From: Paraspadella gotoi
Lineage: Eukaryota; Chaetognatha
Length of the DNA: 64,000 bases
Reading direction: 5' to 3'
Assembly: GCA_051294375.1 (NCBI GenBank)
Contig: CM119269.1
Span: 22,222,076 to 22,286,075, forward strand
Shown here in pieces: positions 36,770-47,772 of this stretch. Under the pieces are notes generated by a model. That model worked only from the letters and a program-made list of their open reading frames with translations, was not told where the DNA came from and searched no databases. Each line of letters opens with the position of its first letter. Position 1 is the stretch's first letter. The translations under genes were made by a program, and so were the position numbers.

Positions 36770-39619
36770 TATTACATACATTAAATAGTCAAAACCATAA
36801 ATATTAATATTCTGAAATATAAAAATAACAAATATTGAATCATAGAAAATTTCCTCATTCCGAATGGTTTATGTTAGTTTTTTTTCGGTAATTTGAATTA
36901 ATTATGATTTTGAAAAGTAAAATTGATGTAAAATGTCGTAAATTTGTCTTTAGAGAAATTTTAGAAATTTAGAGCAATTGTAGCAATGATAGTTTTAGTA
37001 TTCATTAGAATTTATTGAAAAAAAATGTAATATAATGATTTCAATAATCGACCTCGCTTCAAAAAATATTCAAAAATTAAAATGATGGGAGAAACCCGAA
37101 CTATGCTGATATATCAACATATTTTTCAAGATGACCTTAAATGTTTATGAACTTTCTAAAAAGATTTTAACAAGCGCGAAAATATTAATAAATAAATTAA
37201 TTAAGGTTTCTCACACGGCGGTCGCTTCCTATAGAAGTTGATATATATACATTAGCGCGATCCGATGCTAATTCTACTTAAACAATAAAATTAAACATGA
37301 AACATTAGTCATGTCAAAACTTGTGAATGAGCTTACAAGCCCTTTTCATACTATTAGTCTCGGTGTCTACTTTTAATTTATAATTCCGACAAAATTAATA
37401 AATATTTATATTCTTTTCTCTCAGGACGAAAAGCTCCAAGTACTTCACAGCACTTTCTATGCCCATTTTGTAAGTATTATTTTCAAAGGCATTGTGAGAA
37501 TTATTGTACAAATCTTTATTTGTATTAAATTTTAATTTTCAATTTCAATTAAATTTCAGCAATGGCAAGATCATTCGTCCAAATGGGATCCAGACGATTA
37601 TATGGGGATTACCAAGTAAATACATCAGGAATAACATTTAATACCGATTAAAAACGATAATACTATTAATTAACACATTACTTTTCTACATTCTCTCAGG
37701 ATCAGCGTGCCTGTGAACAGAATATGGCTCCCAGATATCGTCCTTCTCAACACGTAAGACATGAGAAAAAAGAGAAATCTTACCAAATACAAATAATTAC
37801 AATTATTTCGCAACAATGAATTGTATCCAGGGCGGAAGATATGGTTTCTTTCCACAAGATGGATTCCTTTCCAGTCAGAGTCGAATATCAAGGGACGGTC
37901 GTGTGGACGCCAACGATCAACTCTCAGTCTATCTGTAGGGTAAGCTTGATCTGTAGGCTCAGCTTGATCGATTAATCTATTGAGTATTAGGTTAAGGATA
38001 AAATATTTAGTTTTGGTTATAATATATTATAATATATTGACAATGTTAAAATACTCTTCATTCGTTTCCCCCTTCAGGTTCGCATCATATTTTTTCCTTT
38101 TGACACACAAACTTGCGAAATCAAATTAGCCTCTTGGACTCAACCGAAAACAGAGATCCATTTGAACGCCGCGGTGAGGAATCCAATGTTGTTGTTGTTG
38201 TCGTAGTTGTTGTTGTCCTCTTCCTCCTCTGTCATCGTTTGTTTATTTATAAATCCTTTATTTGTTAACAAAATCCTTTTTATTTTGAAAACCAGAGGGG
38301 CCGTGCCTGGAGATTAATATTCATACTAACTTGTTTGTTAATTTTGTGATTTATATCTTGATTTGATGGGTATTCTGACAAAATTTACAATTATGTTTAA
38401 ACAACTCAAAATTGTATTTTTTTCTTGTCTACATTTCAACATTTTAGATTATGCTCGATCGGGGCTCCTGACCTCAATTACCTTTTTCCCCACTCGTGGA
38501 TGTAATGTTTGTCCGATTATCTTGACCCAAAATTCATGCTCTCCAGGGGTGCAGTGTTTGGTCTTATGCTCGACCGGGTCCTGACCTAAAAATCCCTTTT
38601 CCTCCTTAGGAGACGCAAATACGAATGGATTTGTTCAACTTGAACTCAGAATGGATGATTGAAGAAACGATGGTGAAAGAGAAAAACCAAACTTACCCTT
38701 ATTACGACACAGAATTTTCGGGTAAGGGTATATGGCGCAGAAACTAATATACAGCATATGTAGCGCAGCGTTATTAACCCTTGGTTAATTGTGAGAGATT
38801 CATTAATCTGTTGTAGCCTATTTGTCGGATTAAAAGTATCACTTATTTAAACTTCAATTAACTAAAATTCACTAATATTCACTCAATTTCAGTGAACTTA
38901 CCTCACATCTCTTTCCTCTCACTCTTTTTCATATTTCACATCAAAAATATAAAACCTCATCATATTTATTTCGCCGGATTCATACCTTCAACCCCCCCCA
39001 TTTTTTCTCCCCTTCACTTTTTCCGACCCCCTCCATCCCCCACTTTTTCCGACTTCTTCCACCCTCCACCCTCACTTTATTTGTAGAACTTTACTTTTCC
39101 GTAAAAATGAGTCGGAAACCGTTGGTGCAAATCTTTCAATTGGTGCTGCCTTGCATTCTGCTCTACCTGCTCATCTTGATGTCGTTCTGGCTGCCGCAAG
39201 ACAATCCCGGAAAAGCGGGACTAGGTAAAAACATCGGGCGGCTGGGCATTATTTTCCCAAAATGCCCCATTTTATCTCAAATTCTGAATTTGGTTAATTT
39301 TTATAAACTTATTAGTTTTGAGGTTAGGGATTAGGATGGAAGGTTAGTGGTTAGGGTTAAAAATTAGGGATAAGGGTTTGTGGTCAGGGTTTACGGTTAT
39401 GAATTGGGTTATAAGTTTAAAAAATATGTTTTGATAATATTAAGGTTAAAAGTTAATTGCAGGATAAAGTAACAGAAATGGAGCGCTTTGGGAAATTTAG
39501 TTTAGTATAAGGCAATTCGTTGTGGGATTTAAAATTCCTTTTTTTTTTCTTATTTGCCAATATTTCGATTCTAATGGACGAATCATTTTTCAAGTCAGAG
39601 AGAAAGTAAGGGAGGGAGG

Positions 39620-39689
<70 letters not shown>

Positions 39690-41451
39690 CAAAATACAAA
39701 AGAATCATAAGAACAGAGACACAAAAGAGCAAAGAGGGCTAAACCCCGGCCCCTCCCCAAAAACATGATACGGTGGAATCTCTATTAAGTTTTTTCATGT
39801 TTTTTAAAAGTGGGTTCCATGCATCTGTCCGGACATAGATGCCCTTGCCTTCTTCTGGTGGTGGTTTTTTGCTGCATAGGACATTTGCCAGTGTCCTTCC
39901 ACCACAGTGTATAAGGAGCAGCCTGCCTTTTTAAATGGAATCTAACCAGAAATTCGTCTCGATCTTTTAATTCCCCATAATTTCCCATCAATTCGAGTCA
40001 GACATGATTTCGGTTCGCCTCTGGAAATTGGCCTGCCTGACATTTGACTCCAGGCGTCAGGCGTTTGACTCCAGGCGTCGGAGTTGATGACACGGAAATT
40101 ATTTGCAGACAAATTTTTTGATTCTGAGCCAAATTTTGACCACTAGGAAAAAAAGGGAAAATTTTTGTTGGTAGATATAATAATATTAATATTATGATTT
40201 TTGGTATAATATTTTCTAAAAACATGACAATTCATATCCCCATGGTCTTCAGATATAATTTATAGTATAAATCTCGTAAAGAGTCCCAAAAGCACAACTT
40301 AAATTACGAAAGAAATTTTCAAAAGTATGAGATAAAAATAAAATAAAGTGAAATATTTTTTACCATAGTGTTGTGTAGAGGTTCACTCTTTTTCCAGAAG
40401 ACAACACTCAACAGTCAACAATCACCAGTCAACAGTCAACAATCCCTTGTAGTTCAAATATATTGAGTTGTAGTGATACGACTCGTCTTTCCATGATACG
40501 ACTGTTCCTTCCATCAGCGTAATAGCGCACTGGGCGAACGCTTCATGTCCGAACCCAATGATCACGGGTTCTAACCCCGGTCGAGAACAGTTCTTCCGAA
40601 ATGGGTGAAAGGCCGGTTAAACCACCGGCAGCAAGCTTACCGCCGGATCCGAAAATCCGGAAAGCACGGCAACTGAAACGAAAAAATCTCCCAGGCCCAC
40701 TGGGCACACTAAGTGTGGGGGCTATCACACACTCACAGAGAGGCATGGCGACCCTCTCTCCACTCGGTCACTTTACAGTAACATTTAATCCAAAATATAT
40801 ATTTAATTTTCTCTCAATTTTTTTTTTAAATTCTAGTTTAATAGTAGTAAAAAAACAATTAATTTTGCAATTTAAATAAAATAAACCAAAATAAGTGACT
40901 AATTCCTTCCATTCAACTACTCGCTCTCACCCTGACCCTCTCTTCGGACCCTACCCTTTTCCCCTCCCCCTCCCTCCCCTCTTCCTTGCTCCCCCTCTCC
41001 CTCCCTCTCCCTCTCTCTTCCTCCTTCCCTCCCCTCTTCTTGCTCCCCTCTCCCTCTCTCTCCCCTCTCCCTCCCTCTCCCCTTCCTCCCCCTTCCTCCC
41101 CATTTCAGCGACGCACGGTTCTATTTAGCCTCCAGCGTCCAACTGCTCGTCGTTGTCGACTACACTCCGCCATCCTCAACATTCGTTCCCATCTTGGGTG
41201 AGTCTCGCTGCAGCAGCGAGATGCTGACGCTGCTGCTCCCAGGCTGCGGCCCGCTGCTCAGGCAGCTGTAACCTGAGCTTTGACTGCTGCCGCTGCAGCC
41301 GAGGCTGCTGCCGAGGCTGGAGACATGATTGACTTTCCTGATTCACATTATATTTTTCTCTTTTCCTTTTCTTTTCCTCTCTTTCTTTTCTTTTCTCCAT
41401 TTTCTTCTATTTTTTCTTTTCTCCTTTTCCATTTCTTTTTTTTTCCTTCCT

Positions 41452-41495
<44 letters not shown>

Positions 41496-43594
41496 GCTTT
41501 CCTGCTTTCTTTCTTTCTGTCACTCCTCCCTGTCCTTTTCTCTCCATCTCTTCCCCTTTCTTTCCCTCCCTATCTCTTTCTTTCCTTTCTCTCTGTCTTT
41601 TCTTCTCTCTCCCTCCCTTCCTCCCTCCCCCGCCAGGCATCTACTACGCCTTGAACAGCGTGATGGCCGCCGTCGCTGCCCTCTCCTCTGTTTTCGTTCT
41701 TCACCTCAGATCTCAATGGAAGGAAAGATTTCCTCCGCCCTGGTGGCTCAAAGCGGTCAGTGTCAGTCAGTTGTGGCCAACATTTTGTGTCATTATTAGG
41801 GGTTGGAATATTCTAATGAGTTGGCGTCGATCAGTGGAAAATTTATTTATTTAAAAATAACAATATTGAACCTTCAAGGTAATCGAATATAAGTTTATCG
41901 GTAAATTATCAAAGCACTACAATATGCAAATGAGATTGATGAGTTCAGTCTCATTAAAAATGATCTACAACTGATACTCAGCTCCATTTCCACAATAAGA
42001 CCCAATTCGACAAAAACCAAGTACCAATGATTAAAAATGAGTTTTACTTTTACAAAAATAGAGTTATCCCGATTAGCGATGATCTGGGCCAAATAATGAT
42101 GAGACTAAACTCACTCTTAGTGTTGGCATCTCTGAATGACGACCAGGAAGGGAGAACCCGTTTATTAGACGGATAAATAAATAAATAAATAAGTAAATAA
42201 ATGAATTAAATAAATGAATAAATGAACGAAATCCCCAGGTGACCAAGCTCAACGTCTGCACGCCGGTTGGCTACTTCGTGATGGGTCGACGTCACAAGCC
42301 TGTGTCTGAGACGACGACGCCGAGTGAAGCCAGTGAGGATGGGAATCAAATGGAGGAGGAGGAAGAGGAGGAGGAAGTGGAATGTGATCAAGTCACGATC
42401 GATGAGAAAGGTGAGACATTTGGGGGGAGGAGGGTAAGGTCGGGGACGGAAAGGAGGTAAGTACGAGGCGGGGAGTTAGATAAAATATATTTTAGTCTTT
42501 TTAATGGTAAAATATTGTTACTTCAAAAGAAAAATGGCGAAAAAAATCATATATAGTTTTCCTCCATTTTTGTTATTTGTTATATTGTTATTTGTTATTT
42601 CAAATAAAGTTAGTTTTTTTTGTTTTTTTTTTAATTTGGCAATGCTAAAGGCCTTGCACCTCTTTTTGGTTTAAAAAAGCGCTATTATACCTTTTAGAAA
42701 AGAGGGAAAGACATGCAACATCATCATCGGATCTGAACAGAATTGCGTTAAACTTAAAGATGTGGAAAAACATTTCACTGTCATAAATCAATTTGCTGTA
42801 TGAGAGCATGCCCAGACAAATGCAGGCAGTAGTTCATTCATGTCAGGTCATGTCATATCATGTGATCAAAAGGGAAATACGCGTGAAAATAAAGTCACAT
42901 TGTATTTTAAATAAATATCCTGATAGATATCAAGTATCGAGTCAAATGGCATTGAGGCTGCTGACCCTCGGTGACTGCCACTGGACCCGAGGTTATCCAG
43001 GAATTGAACCCGGGACCGACCGAAGGGGCTGAGAACTTAGCAGACAGGACAGGACAGTGGCAAGACGGCTTTAAATTGTGACGCCACAGGCCCACACAAG
43101 ATTTATTCGCATTTAGTTAATAATATTATGTTTAAAGTTTATTACTGGTGTTATTTAGTTATCCATGATTTCTTTTGTCCAGTGATTCGAGAGGAAGTGA
43201 GCCGTGACGTTTCTTCACATCGTCTCTCAGTGAATCTCACCAACTACTTGACGGTGAGTAGATTTAGTCAAGATTTGGCGACATGCTGATAAGATTTATG
43301 ACGAGATTTATTGAAGAGATTTATTAAATTCTTTCAGAGTGACTCCGTTCCCAACGGACTCGTCAACGCCGCTCAACCACAACAACAACAACAACCGCAG
43401 CAGCAGCAGCAATGGCCTCAGCAGCAGCAGACGGCGCCGCCGCCGCCGCCGCAACAGACGCCGACGCCGTTCACCGCCAGTCACGCCGCCAGTCAAAACG
43501 ACGTCGGTTTTCACACCAACGCAATGACGACGCCGACTTCGATGGCGTTGGGACGCGGCGCCGCTAGACCGCCGAACCTACCGCTCAATCAGCC

Positions 43595-43650
<56 letters not shown>

Positions 43651-44446
43651 ATCTGAATGGCACTAAGTTAGATAACTTAGATAACTCTGATGTGAGTTTT
43701 TAAGATATTAAAAAATGTTTTAAACTGACTGAAACTTATGTAGAAGGTGAACGGTTTATGTAATGAAGGCTACATTTGGACATCTTATGAACATACTTGC
43801 TATCTCATTTGGATATTTAAGGTAAAGGACAATTATTATGAAATCTTTCCAATTTGCAATTTATCCAGATGTCTTTTCTTTCCAAATAATCCCAACCCAG
43901 TAGTTTTTCTATTGGTGACATATTTGTACGAATAGTATTAATGGCAATACAATTTACAGTGTGGTCAAACAAATGATTTTTCCGAACAATAATCTGAAAG
44001 TGGTTTGGCCTGCACTATCTAAGGTTGCATCGTTAGGGGTATGAATTGGGAGGTTTTGAAAGATTCGAATAGCTCTCAGCTGTAAACGGTCAAACTTAAG
44101 CCAATGATAAGCTCCGGTCGAAATTAAGCAAGGAGATGAATATAAAAAAAGAGAAACAATAAGGCTTTGAAATAGCTGATAGGCTAGTTTGTAGTTATCA
44201 CCTGGTACAAAACGTGATATTCTGTTAATGGTAAGTAATTTACATTTTGCTTTTTTAAATAACTCATTAACATGGTTAGTCCATGTGAGGCGTTTGTCAA
44301 TAATACATCCTAAAAATTTAATGCTGTTACACAAAGGAATTCTACTACCAAAAAGAAACAAATTAATTTCAAAATTAAAAAGATTAAAAGAACGAGTTAT
44401 AAGGATACAATTTGATTTTTCGGGACACAGATCCAAGAACCACATT

Positions 44447-44541
<95 letters not shown>

Positions 44542-45266
44542 TACTTGGACATGGCGGTGCTAGACCGCCGAACCTACTGCTCAATCAGCCAAGTGAGTGA
44601 GTGAGAGAGAGAGAGAAGGAGAGAGAGATATAGATAGAGAAAGAGAGTCTCTAACAATATATTTTCTCCTTATCGTATTTTTTTCAGACAACTTTGCCAT
44701 CTTGATTCCACACTTGGCTTCCATCACAGAAAGGATGGATCGAATTCAATGCATCATCGCCGCCACTGGTGAGAGACGGGAAACTTTAAATGAACAAAGG
44801 AACAATCATATATAGATTGTTCAATAAAGATTAGGATATAAAATGAGTTGAACTTTTTTAATAAACAGAAATTGTTTATAGTTAAAAAAAACTTTTTTTA
44901 GTATTAACTATTAAGGGTTTTTTCAAGTTAAAAGATTCTACTTAAACTTAGCAATAAATGATTAAATTCTATGATAATTTTCTATTTTCAATTCAGCAAA
45001 TCAAAGGACACGAAACGCGGCTCAAAATCATTTCAACGAATCGATTCAGGTAAAATTTATTTTTCAAATGTATTACAATTTATTATTTTGAAATTAAAAT
45101 TTATTAAAAATTAAGCATATCCAATCCCCTCCCATTCCACGAACAGAAAGAATGGTTCGAAGTGGCCATTGCAGTAGAGCGGATATTCTTTTGCATCTAT
45201 CTCGTTGTTCTCATGTTTTCGCCTCTCATCCTCCTCAAGTACACCTGGTTGGAAAACGCCGCGTAG
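31926..45266 (+). CDS. Nicotinic-type Cys-loop ligand-gated ion channel subunit (divergent, non-alpha), 19 exons
   Basis: This is a pentameric ligand-gated channel subunit of the plasma membrane. Exons: 31926-32544, 34712-34782, 34951-35050, 35220-35263, 37425-37469, 37560-37615, 37700-37753, 37831-37939, 38078-38173, 38610-38721, 39087-39224, 41129-41197, 41637-41755, 42239-42410, 43183-43253, 43338-43596, 44688-44768, 44997-45049, 45147-45266 (TAG). All phases join, giving 795 codons, or 659 from the ATG at 32334 (numbering used here). Seen: hydrophobic signal core about 41-63, WDPDDY about 166, WLPDI about 185, Cys loop C229-13 residues-C243 containing FPFD, N-glycosylation site NQT 288, loop C YPYYD 291-295, M1 about 313-334 with the family proline, M3 about 370-392, M4 about 628-650. 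Missing vicinal cysteines mean a non-alpha subunit by family rules. M2 is odd (separate entry). The cytoplasmic loop has Glu-rich and Gln/Pro-rich runs. The ligand cannot be told; a 5-HT3-like or other cation-channel relative is possible. Confidence 0.88.
32942..33142. repeat. Inverted repeat in receptor intron 1
   Basis: ATCAGCAGTGATAGTAAAAA (33,028) pairs with TTTTTACTATCACTGATGAT (33,081). Arms extend outward to CAAAATGGA / TCCATTTTG, about 80 bases each with few mismatches. It is MITE-like or capable of forming a long hairpin in the pre-mRNA. Confidence 0.65.
33420..33725 (+). repeat. Degenerate GTTGTGGAAAAGGTRGTAGA repeat in intron 1
   Basis: Units of about 27 bases built on GTTGTGGAAA repeat about ten times with divergence. 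No coding potential. The rest of intron 1 (33,730-34,711) is AT-rich with nothing recognised. Confidence 0.6.
36735..36766. repeat. (AT)n microsatellite in receptor intron 4
   Basis: A perfect AT dinucleotide run. The remainder of intron 4 (35,264-37,424) is AT-rich and I see no element in it. Confidence 0.9.
38447..38600 (+). repeat. Short direct repeat in receptor intron 9
   Basis: TTATGCTCGATCGGGGCTCC at 38,450 recurs as TTATGCTCGACCGGGTCC at 38,564, both followed by TGACCT. A GC-rich patch in an AT-rich intron, possibly an old insertion. Confidence 0.5.
39600..39690. repeat. (GA)n microsatellite in receptor intron 11
   Basis: A GGGA start is followed by an uninterrupted GA run. Confidence 0.9.
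39785..39991 (-). mobile_element. Possible piggyBac-type transposase C-terminal remnant
   Basis: The minus-strand frame reads [13 protein letters not shown], then [20 protein letters not shown], then [12 protein letters not shown]. Order and spacing recall the Cys-rich C-terminal domain of piggyBac transposases, but several cysteines are missing. No transposase core is present. It lies in receptor intron 11. Confidence 0.35.
40516..40770 (+). mobile_element. tRNA-derived SINE-like element in receptor intron 11
   Basis: TAGCGCACTGGG (40,523-40,534) fits a pol III A box, and GGGTTCTAACCCC (40,566-40,578) fits a B box at tRNA-like spacing. A GC-rich body of about 190 bases follows, unlike the AT-rich intron. 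No terminal poly-A or target duplication is certain. Confidence 0.5.
40935..41105. repeat. Polypyrimidine (CCCTCT)n tract before exon 12
   Basis: About 170 nearly pure C/T bases directly precede the exon 12 acceptors; an extreme version of a splice polypyrimidine tract. Confidence 0.8.
41129..41197 (+). CDS. Receptor exon 12 (M2 pore region), ambiguous acceptor
   Basis: This exon encodes [18 protein letters not shown], matching the outer half of M2 and the M2-M3 loop of nicotinic subunits. Exon 11 ends in phase 1. The acceptor TTTAG at 41128 gives an open frame but leaves M2 about seven residues short. The better-looking acceptor TTTCAG at 41108 gives an in-frame TAG at 41126-41128. Using 41108 in the +1 frame (DARFYLASS) restores normal M2 length but would need a one-base change upstream. 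A 150-base pyrimidine tract (40,935-41,100) precedes the site. Confidence 0.6.
41450..41520. repeat. (TTTC)n microsatellite in receptor intron 12
   Basis: Uniform CTTT units inside a longer C/T-rich stretch (41,345-41,630) running up to the exon 13 acceptor. Confidence 0.85.
42950..43100 (-). mobile_element. Possible tRNA-derived SINE piece in receptor intron 14
   Basis: On the minus strand, GGTCCCGGGTTCAATTCC (about 43,000-43,017) is a good B-box/T-arm. A matching A box is not clear. The GC-rich patch is confined to about 42,950-43,100. Confidence 0.35.
43338..43596 (+). CDS. Receptor exon 16: Gln/Pro-rich cytoplasmic loop
   Basis: This is the M3-M4 loop segment with Gln runs (CAA/CAG, 43,377-43,432) followed by Pro runs (CCG). 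It ends in phase 1 at a donor (A then GTGAGA) that is the first unit of a (GA)n tract. The last 45 or so bases are repeated about 1 kb downstream, beyond a LINE fragment. The glutamine codons mix CAA and CAG, so the tract is partly interrupted. Confidence 0.8.
43954..44445 (-). mobile_element. LINE (non-LTR retrotransposon) reverse transcriptase fragment
   Basis: The minus-strand frame encodes the C-terminal part of a LINE reverse transcriptase: [11 protein letters not shown], then [20 protein letters not shown], then helices ending in a stop at 43,954. The FLG..D..LTW..H block is typical of Jockey/CR1/I-type elements. No catalytic domain or endonuclease is present, so it is a dead 5'-truncated fragment, antisense in receptor intron 16. 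It lies between two (GA)n tracts and between two copies of the exon 16 end. Confidence 0.8.
44545..44612 (+). repeat. Second copy of the receptor exon 16 end
   Basis: The sequence at 44,550-44,600 matches 43,553-43,600 with a few substitutions (GCTAGACCGCCGAACCTAC is identical in both), including a GTGAGTGAGTGAGA donor-like end and (GA)n. It is translated as [14 protein letters not shown] versus [14 protein letters not shown]. Confidence 0.85.
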
Positions 45267-45440
45267 CGGCGTCTACCGGAAAAATTTGAAGAAAGAAAAA
45301 ACAAACGCAATTTAAAGAAAAAACAAATGATTATTCGTTGCTGGTACTAACTGAAAATTCGACAATCAAAATAATTTTGAAAAATTTATCTCATCGTTTA
45401 CTAATTGCCATTTGATGTAGGTACTATTATATTTCTCGCT

Positions 45441-45446
45441 AATAAA
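45441..45446 (+). terminator. Candidate polyadenylation signal of the receptor gene
   Basis: AATAAA lies 175 bases after the TAG stop of the receptor subunit; it is the first canonical hexamer in the downstream AT-rich flank. Confidence 0.5.
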
Positions 45447-46779
45447 GTATCAACGATTATTTAAACAAGCTTTCAAAGTGATATCATCGCGTATTCTAAA
45501 TTCTTATGTTTGTTTTTGAGCTAAAATAATTGACTTATTTTCAGTCTGTCGATGCTACTATAGTTTAATTACATGCAAATTATTCAGCTGCATCACGATT
45601 AGGTTGACCTATAAATTTGGTTTTCTTTATGCGCCATAAGAAAATATATCTATCATTTCAATATACAATTTTGTCAAATTAAACTTTCTAAATCTATTTT
45701 ACCTTAAATCGGGAAAAATCTTTATATATCCATGGATGAAAACAATTTTTTTCAGCTAAAATAGTCATTAGCCAATTGTGCAAAAAGAGGTTAATATTGG
45801 TGCACATTGTTCAACGTGCCTAAGCTCACGGGTTTATTTTTACATTGTTATTGTTTGAACATTGATTTTTTTGTAATTCATGTGTAATCTTAAAATTATT
45901 AACTTGCGACAAATAATTTTTCTGTAAAACAATTTGAAAAACGTTTTTTTTTAACTTTTTATCATATTCTTTATGATATTTTATTAAAGTAGCTTGTGCA
46001 AGACTATTTGGCTTAATAAGGTCTTAATGGTGCCCTGTCACTGAAATGATACTTTTGAATGTCTTGCTGCTGGAAACTCCTTAAATAAAACTTAAAAATT
46101 TAGTTCTGTTTCAGTTTCGAAACAAACTGTAAATAGTAAATTAATTTATTTGTATTTATTGCATAAAAAAACATTTAAGCACAAAGAAATAATCAGAGAA
46201 AAGTCGCTTGCAATTTTGTTTGTTTATTTTGCTAAACGCAATCGAATCTGAACAATTTTATTCTAAATATATATATATTTTTTTATATAAAAAAATATGC
46301 GTGAGCATGATCAATTAATCCATCGTTCAATTTTTTTGTTTTTAATTAGAAAATTTTTTTTTGTTTTTTTGACAATCGATCCCTTCTTATCTCTTCTCAT
46401 GCTCACAATGAACGATTGAATTGTTAAATTAATATGATTTATTTGGCGAATTATTCATAATTAAAAGTTCAATTTTTTGCATTGTTTTAATCATGATCGC
46501 AAGAAGGCGCTACAAGCACATTGTCTCTCGCATGCGCTTCAACATCGTTTTGTAGAAAATAAAAAAAAAACAAAAAAACAAAACGACATCTGGAGTTTAT
46601 TTTTATCTTTTAAAAAAAGAGAGATATTGAGACATTTGCTAAAAAGCTTGAGGAAAGATTTGGGGAAAGATTTGAGGAAAGATTTAGGGAGATTAGAAAT
46701 AATAGTAGATATAGCAAGATGATACTTATGTAGAAGAAAGAAGCAAAAAGAAAGTGTAAGAAATAACCGTCTCGCTCTC

Positions 46780-46917
46780 TCTATTAATAAGGATAACAAA
46801 GTTTTTTTCTCTGCTTTATTTTGATCATCACCGCGATCGTAATCTCTTTTGGCACAAGTGTCGGCGGCCGCGAAACGAATCCAAATGCAAATCCAAATCC
46901 CCCTATGTCTATTGTCT
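46780..46917 (+). pseudogene. Relic of a secreted-protein first exon
   Basis: A frame without a start codon reads SFFLCFILIITAIVISFG, then TSVGGRETNPNANPNPP, ending TAA at about 46,917. The hydrophobic part resembles a signal peptide. TSVGGRET resembles QSVGGETG of the exon at 53,734, and its GC-rich codons stand out from the flanks. The position corresponding to the ATG of the ORF at 54,651 is lost. Nearby sequence (46,685-46,745) matches the flank at 52,745-52,805. Inferred to be a decayed member of the cluster. Confidence 0.3.
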
Positions 46918-47184
46918 AAGGAGGAAGCGGTCGAAGGCGATGACTGTATTCAAGTAATAAGTATTTGAATAATGATATTTCTGGAATGAATATTATATGA
47001 GATATCATACTCATTTGAACTAAATTAAAAAACTACAAAACTACATAAGAACCCAAGGAAACAATGATATTATTTTAATCCTGGATTTTTTTTAGACTTG
47101 TTTAGTTTATTCATTTAATAAATGGTTAATTTTTTATATTAGATGTACTAATTTCATTACTATAAATATACTATAATATATTAT

Positions 47185-47395
47185 TTAGATACGATGACGT
47201 CAATGGAATCACCACCTTGAAAAACTTGATGTCAGGTTTATGAGAAATGAGAGAGGGATTCCATAAGATTTCATGAGAGATGAGAGAGAGATTTTATAAG
47301 ATTCCATAAGATTCCATAAGATTTCATGAAAGATGGATTTAATTAAGGAAGATCATAAAAGATGAGTCACCTTTTTGTTTCTTTACCCATACTCG
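47185..47395. repeat. Upstream block shared with 54,832-54,965
   Basis: Both blocks contain TACGATGACGTCAATG, then AAAACTTGATGTCAGG, then GGAAGATCATAAAA and GATGAGTC. It is part of the duplicated material around the secreted-protein cluster and includes a palindromic TGACGTCA. Confidence 0.6.
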
Positions 47396-47647
47396 GCACT
47401 AAGGCATAGTAAAATTTCTAAATTTAACTTTAATTTAAATTCTAAAAGTGAGGAACGAACAACATTATACTAATGAACATTTATGTAATAAAAAATTTTT
47501 AATAAATTTTACAATTTACACAGTAGGCCATATTTATACTAGTACTAAACCAATAAATGTTAAAATTTCAAAACAGTTTTTTCGAAGATTTTTTTTGCAG
47601 ATTTGGATTAGTCATTAAAAGTTTATATAAAGAAATATAACTCTTTT

Positions 47648-47772
47648 AGAAAAATTCCTTCATTAAGTGGGTCAAAAATTAGAAAAAGCTATATTTTAAG
47701 CTGAAAATTATTTTTTTTATATTAAATATAGTTTTTTTAATTTTTAACCCACTTAATGAAAGAATTTTTTAA
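47648..47772. repeat. Inverted repeat (hairpin) with about 50-base arms
   Basis: TTCATTAAGTGGGTCAAAAA at 47,660 and its near-complement TTTTTAACCCACTTAATGAA at 47,740 face each other over a short AT-rich loop. It could be a small foldback transposon end pair. No gene lies in 45.5-46.7 or 47.4-50.5 kb. Confidence 0.6.
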
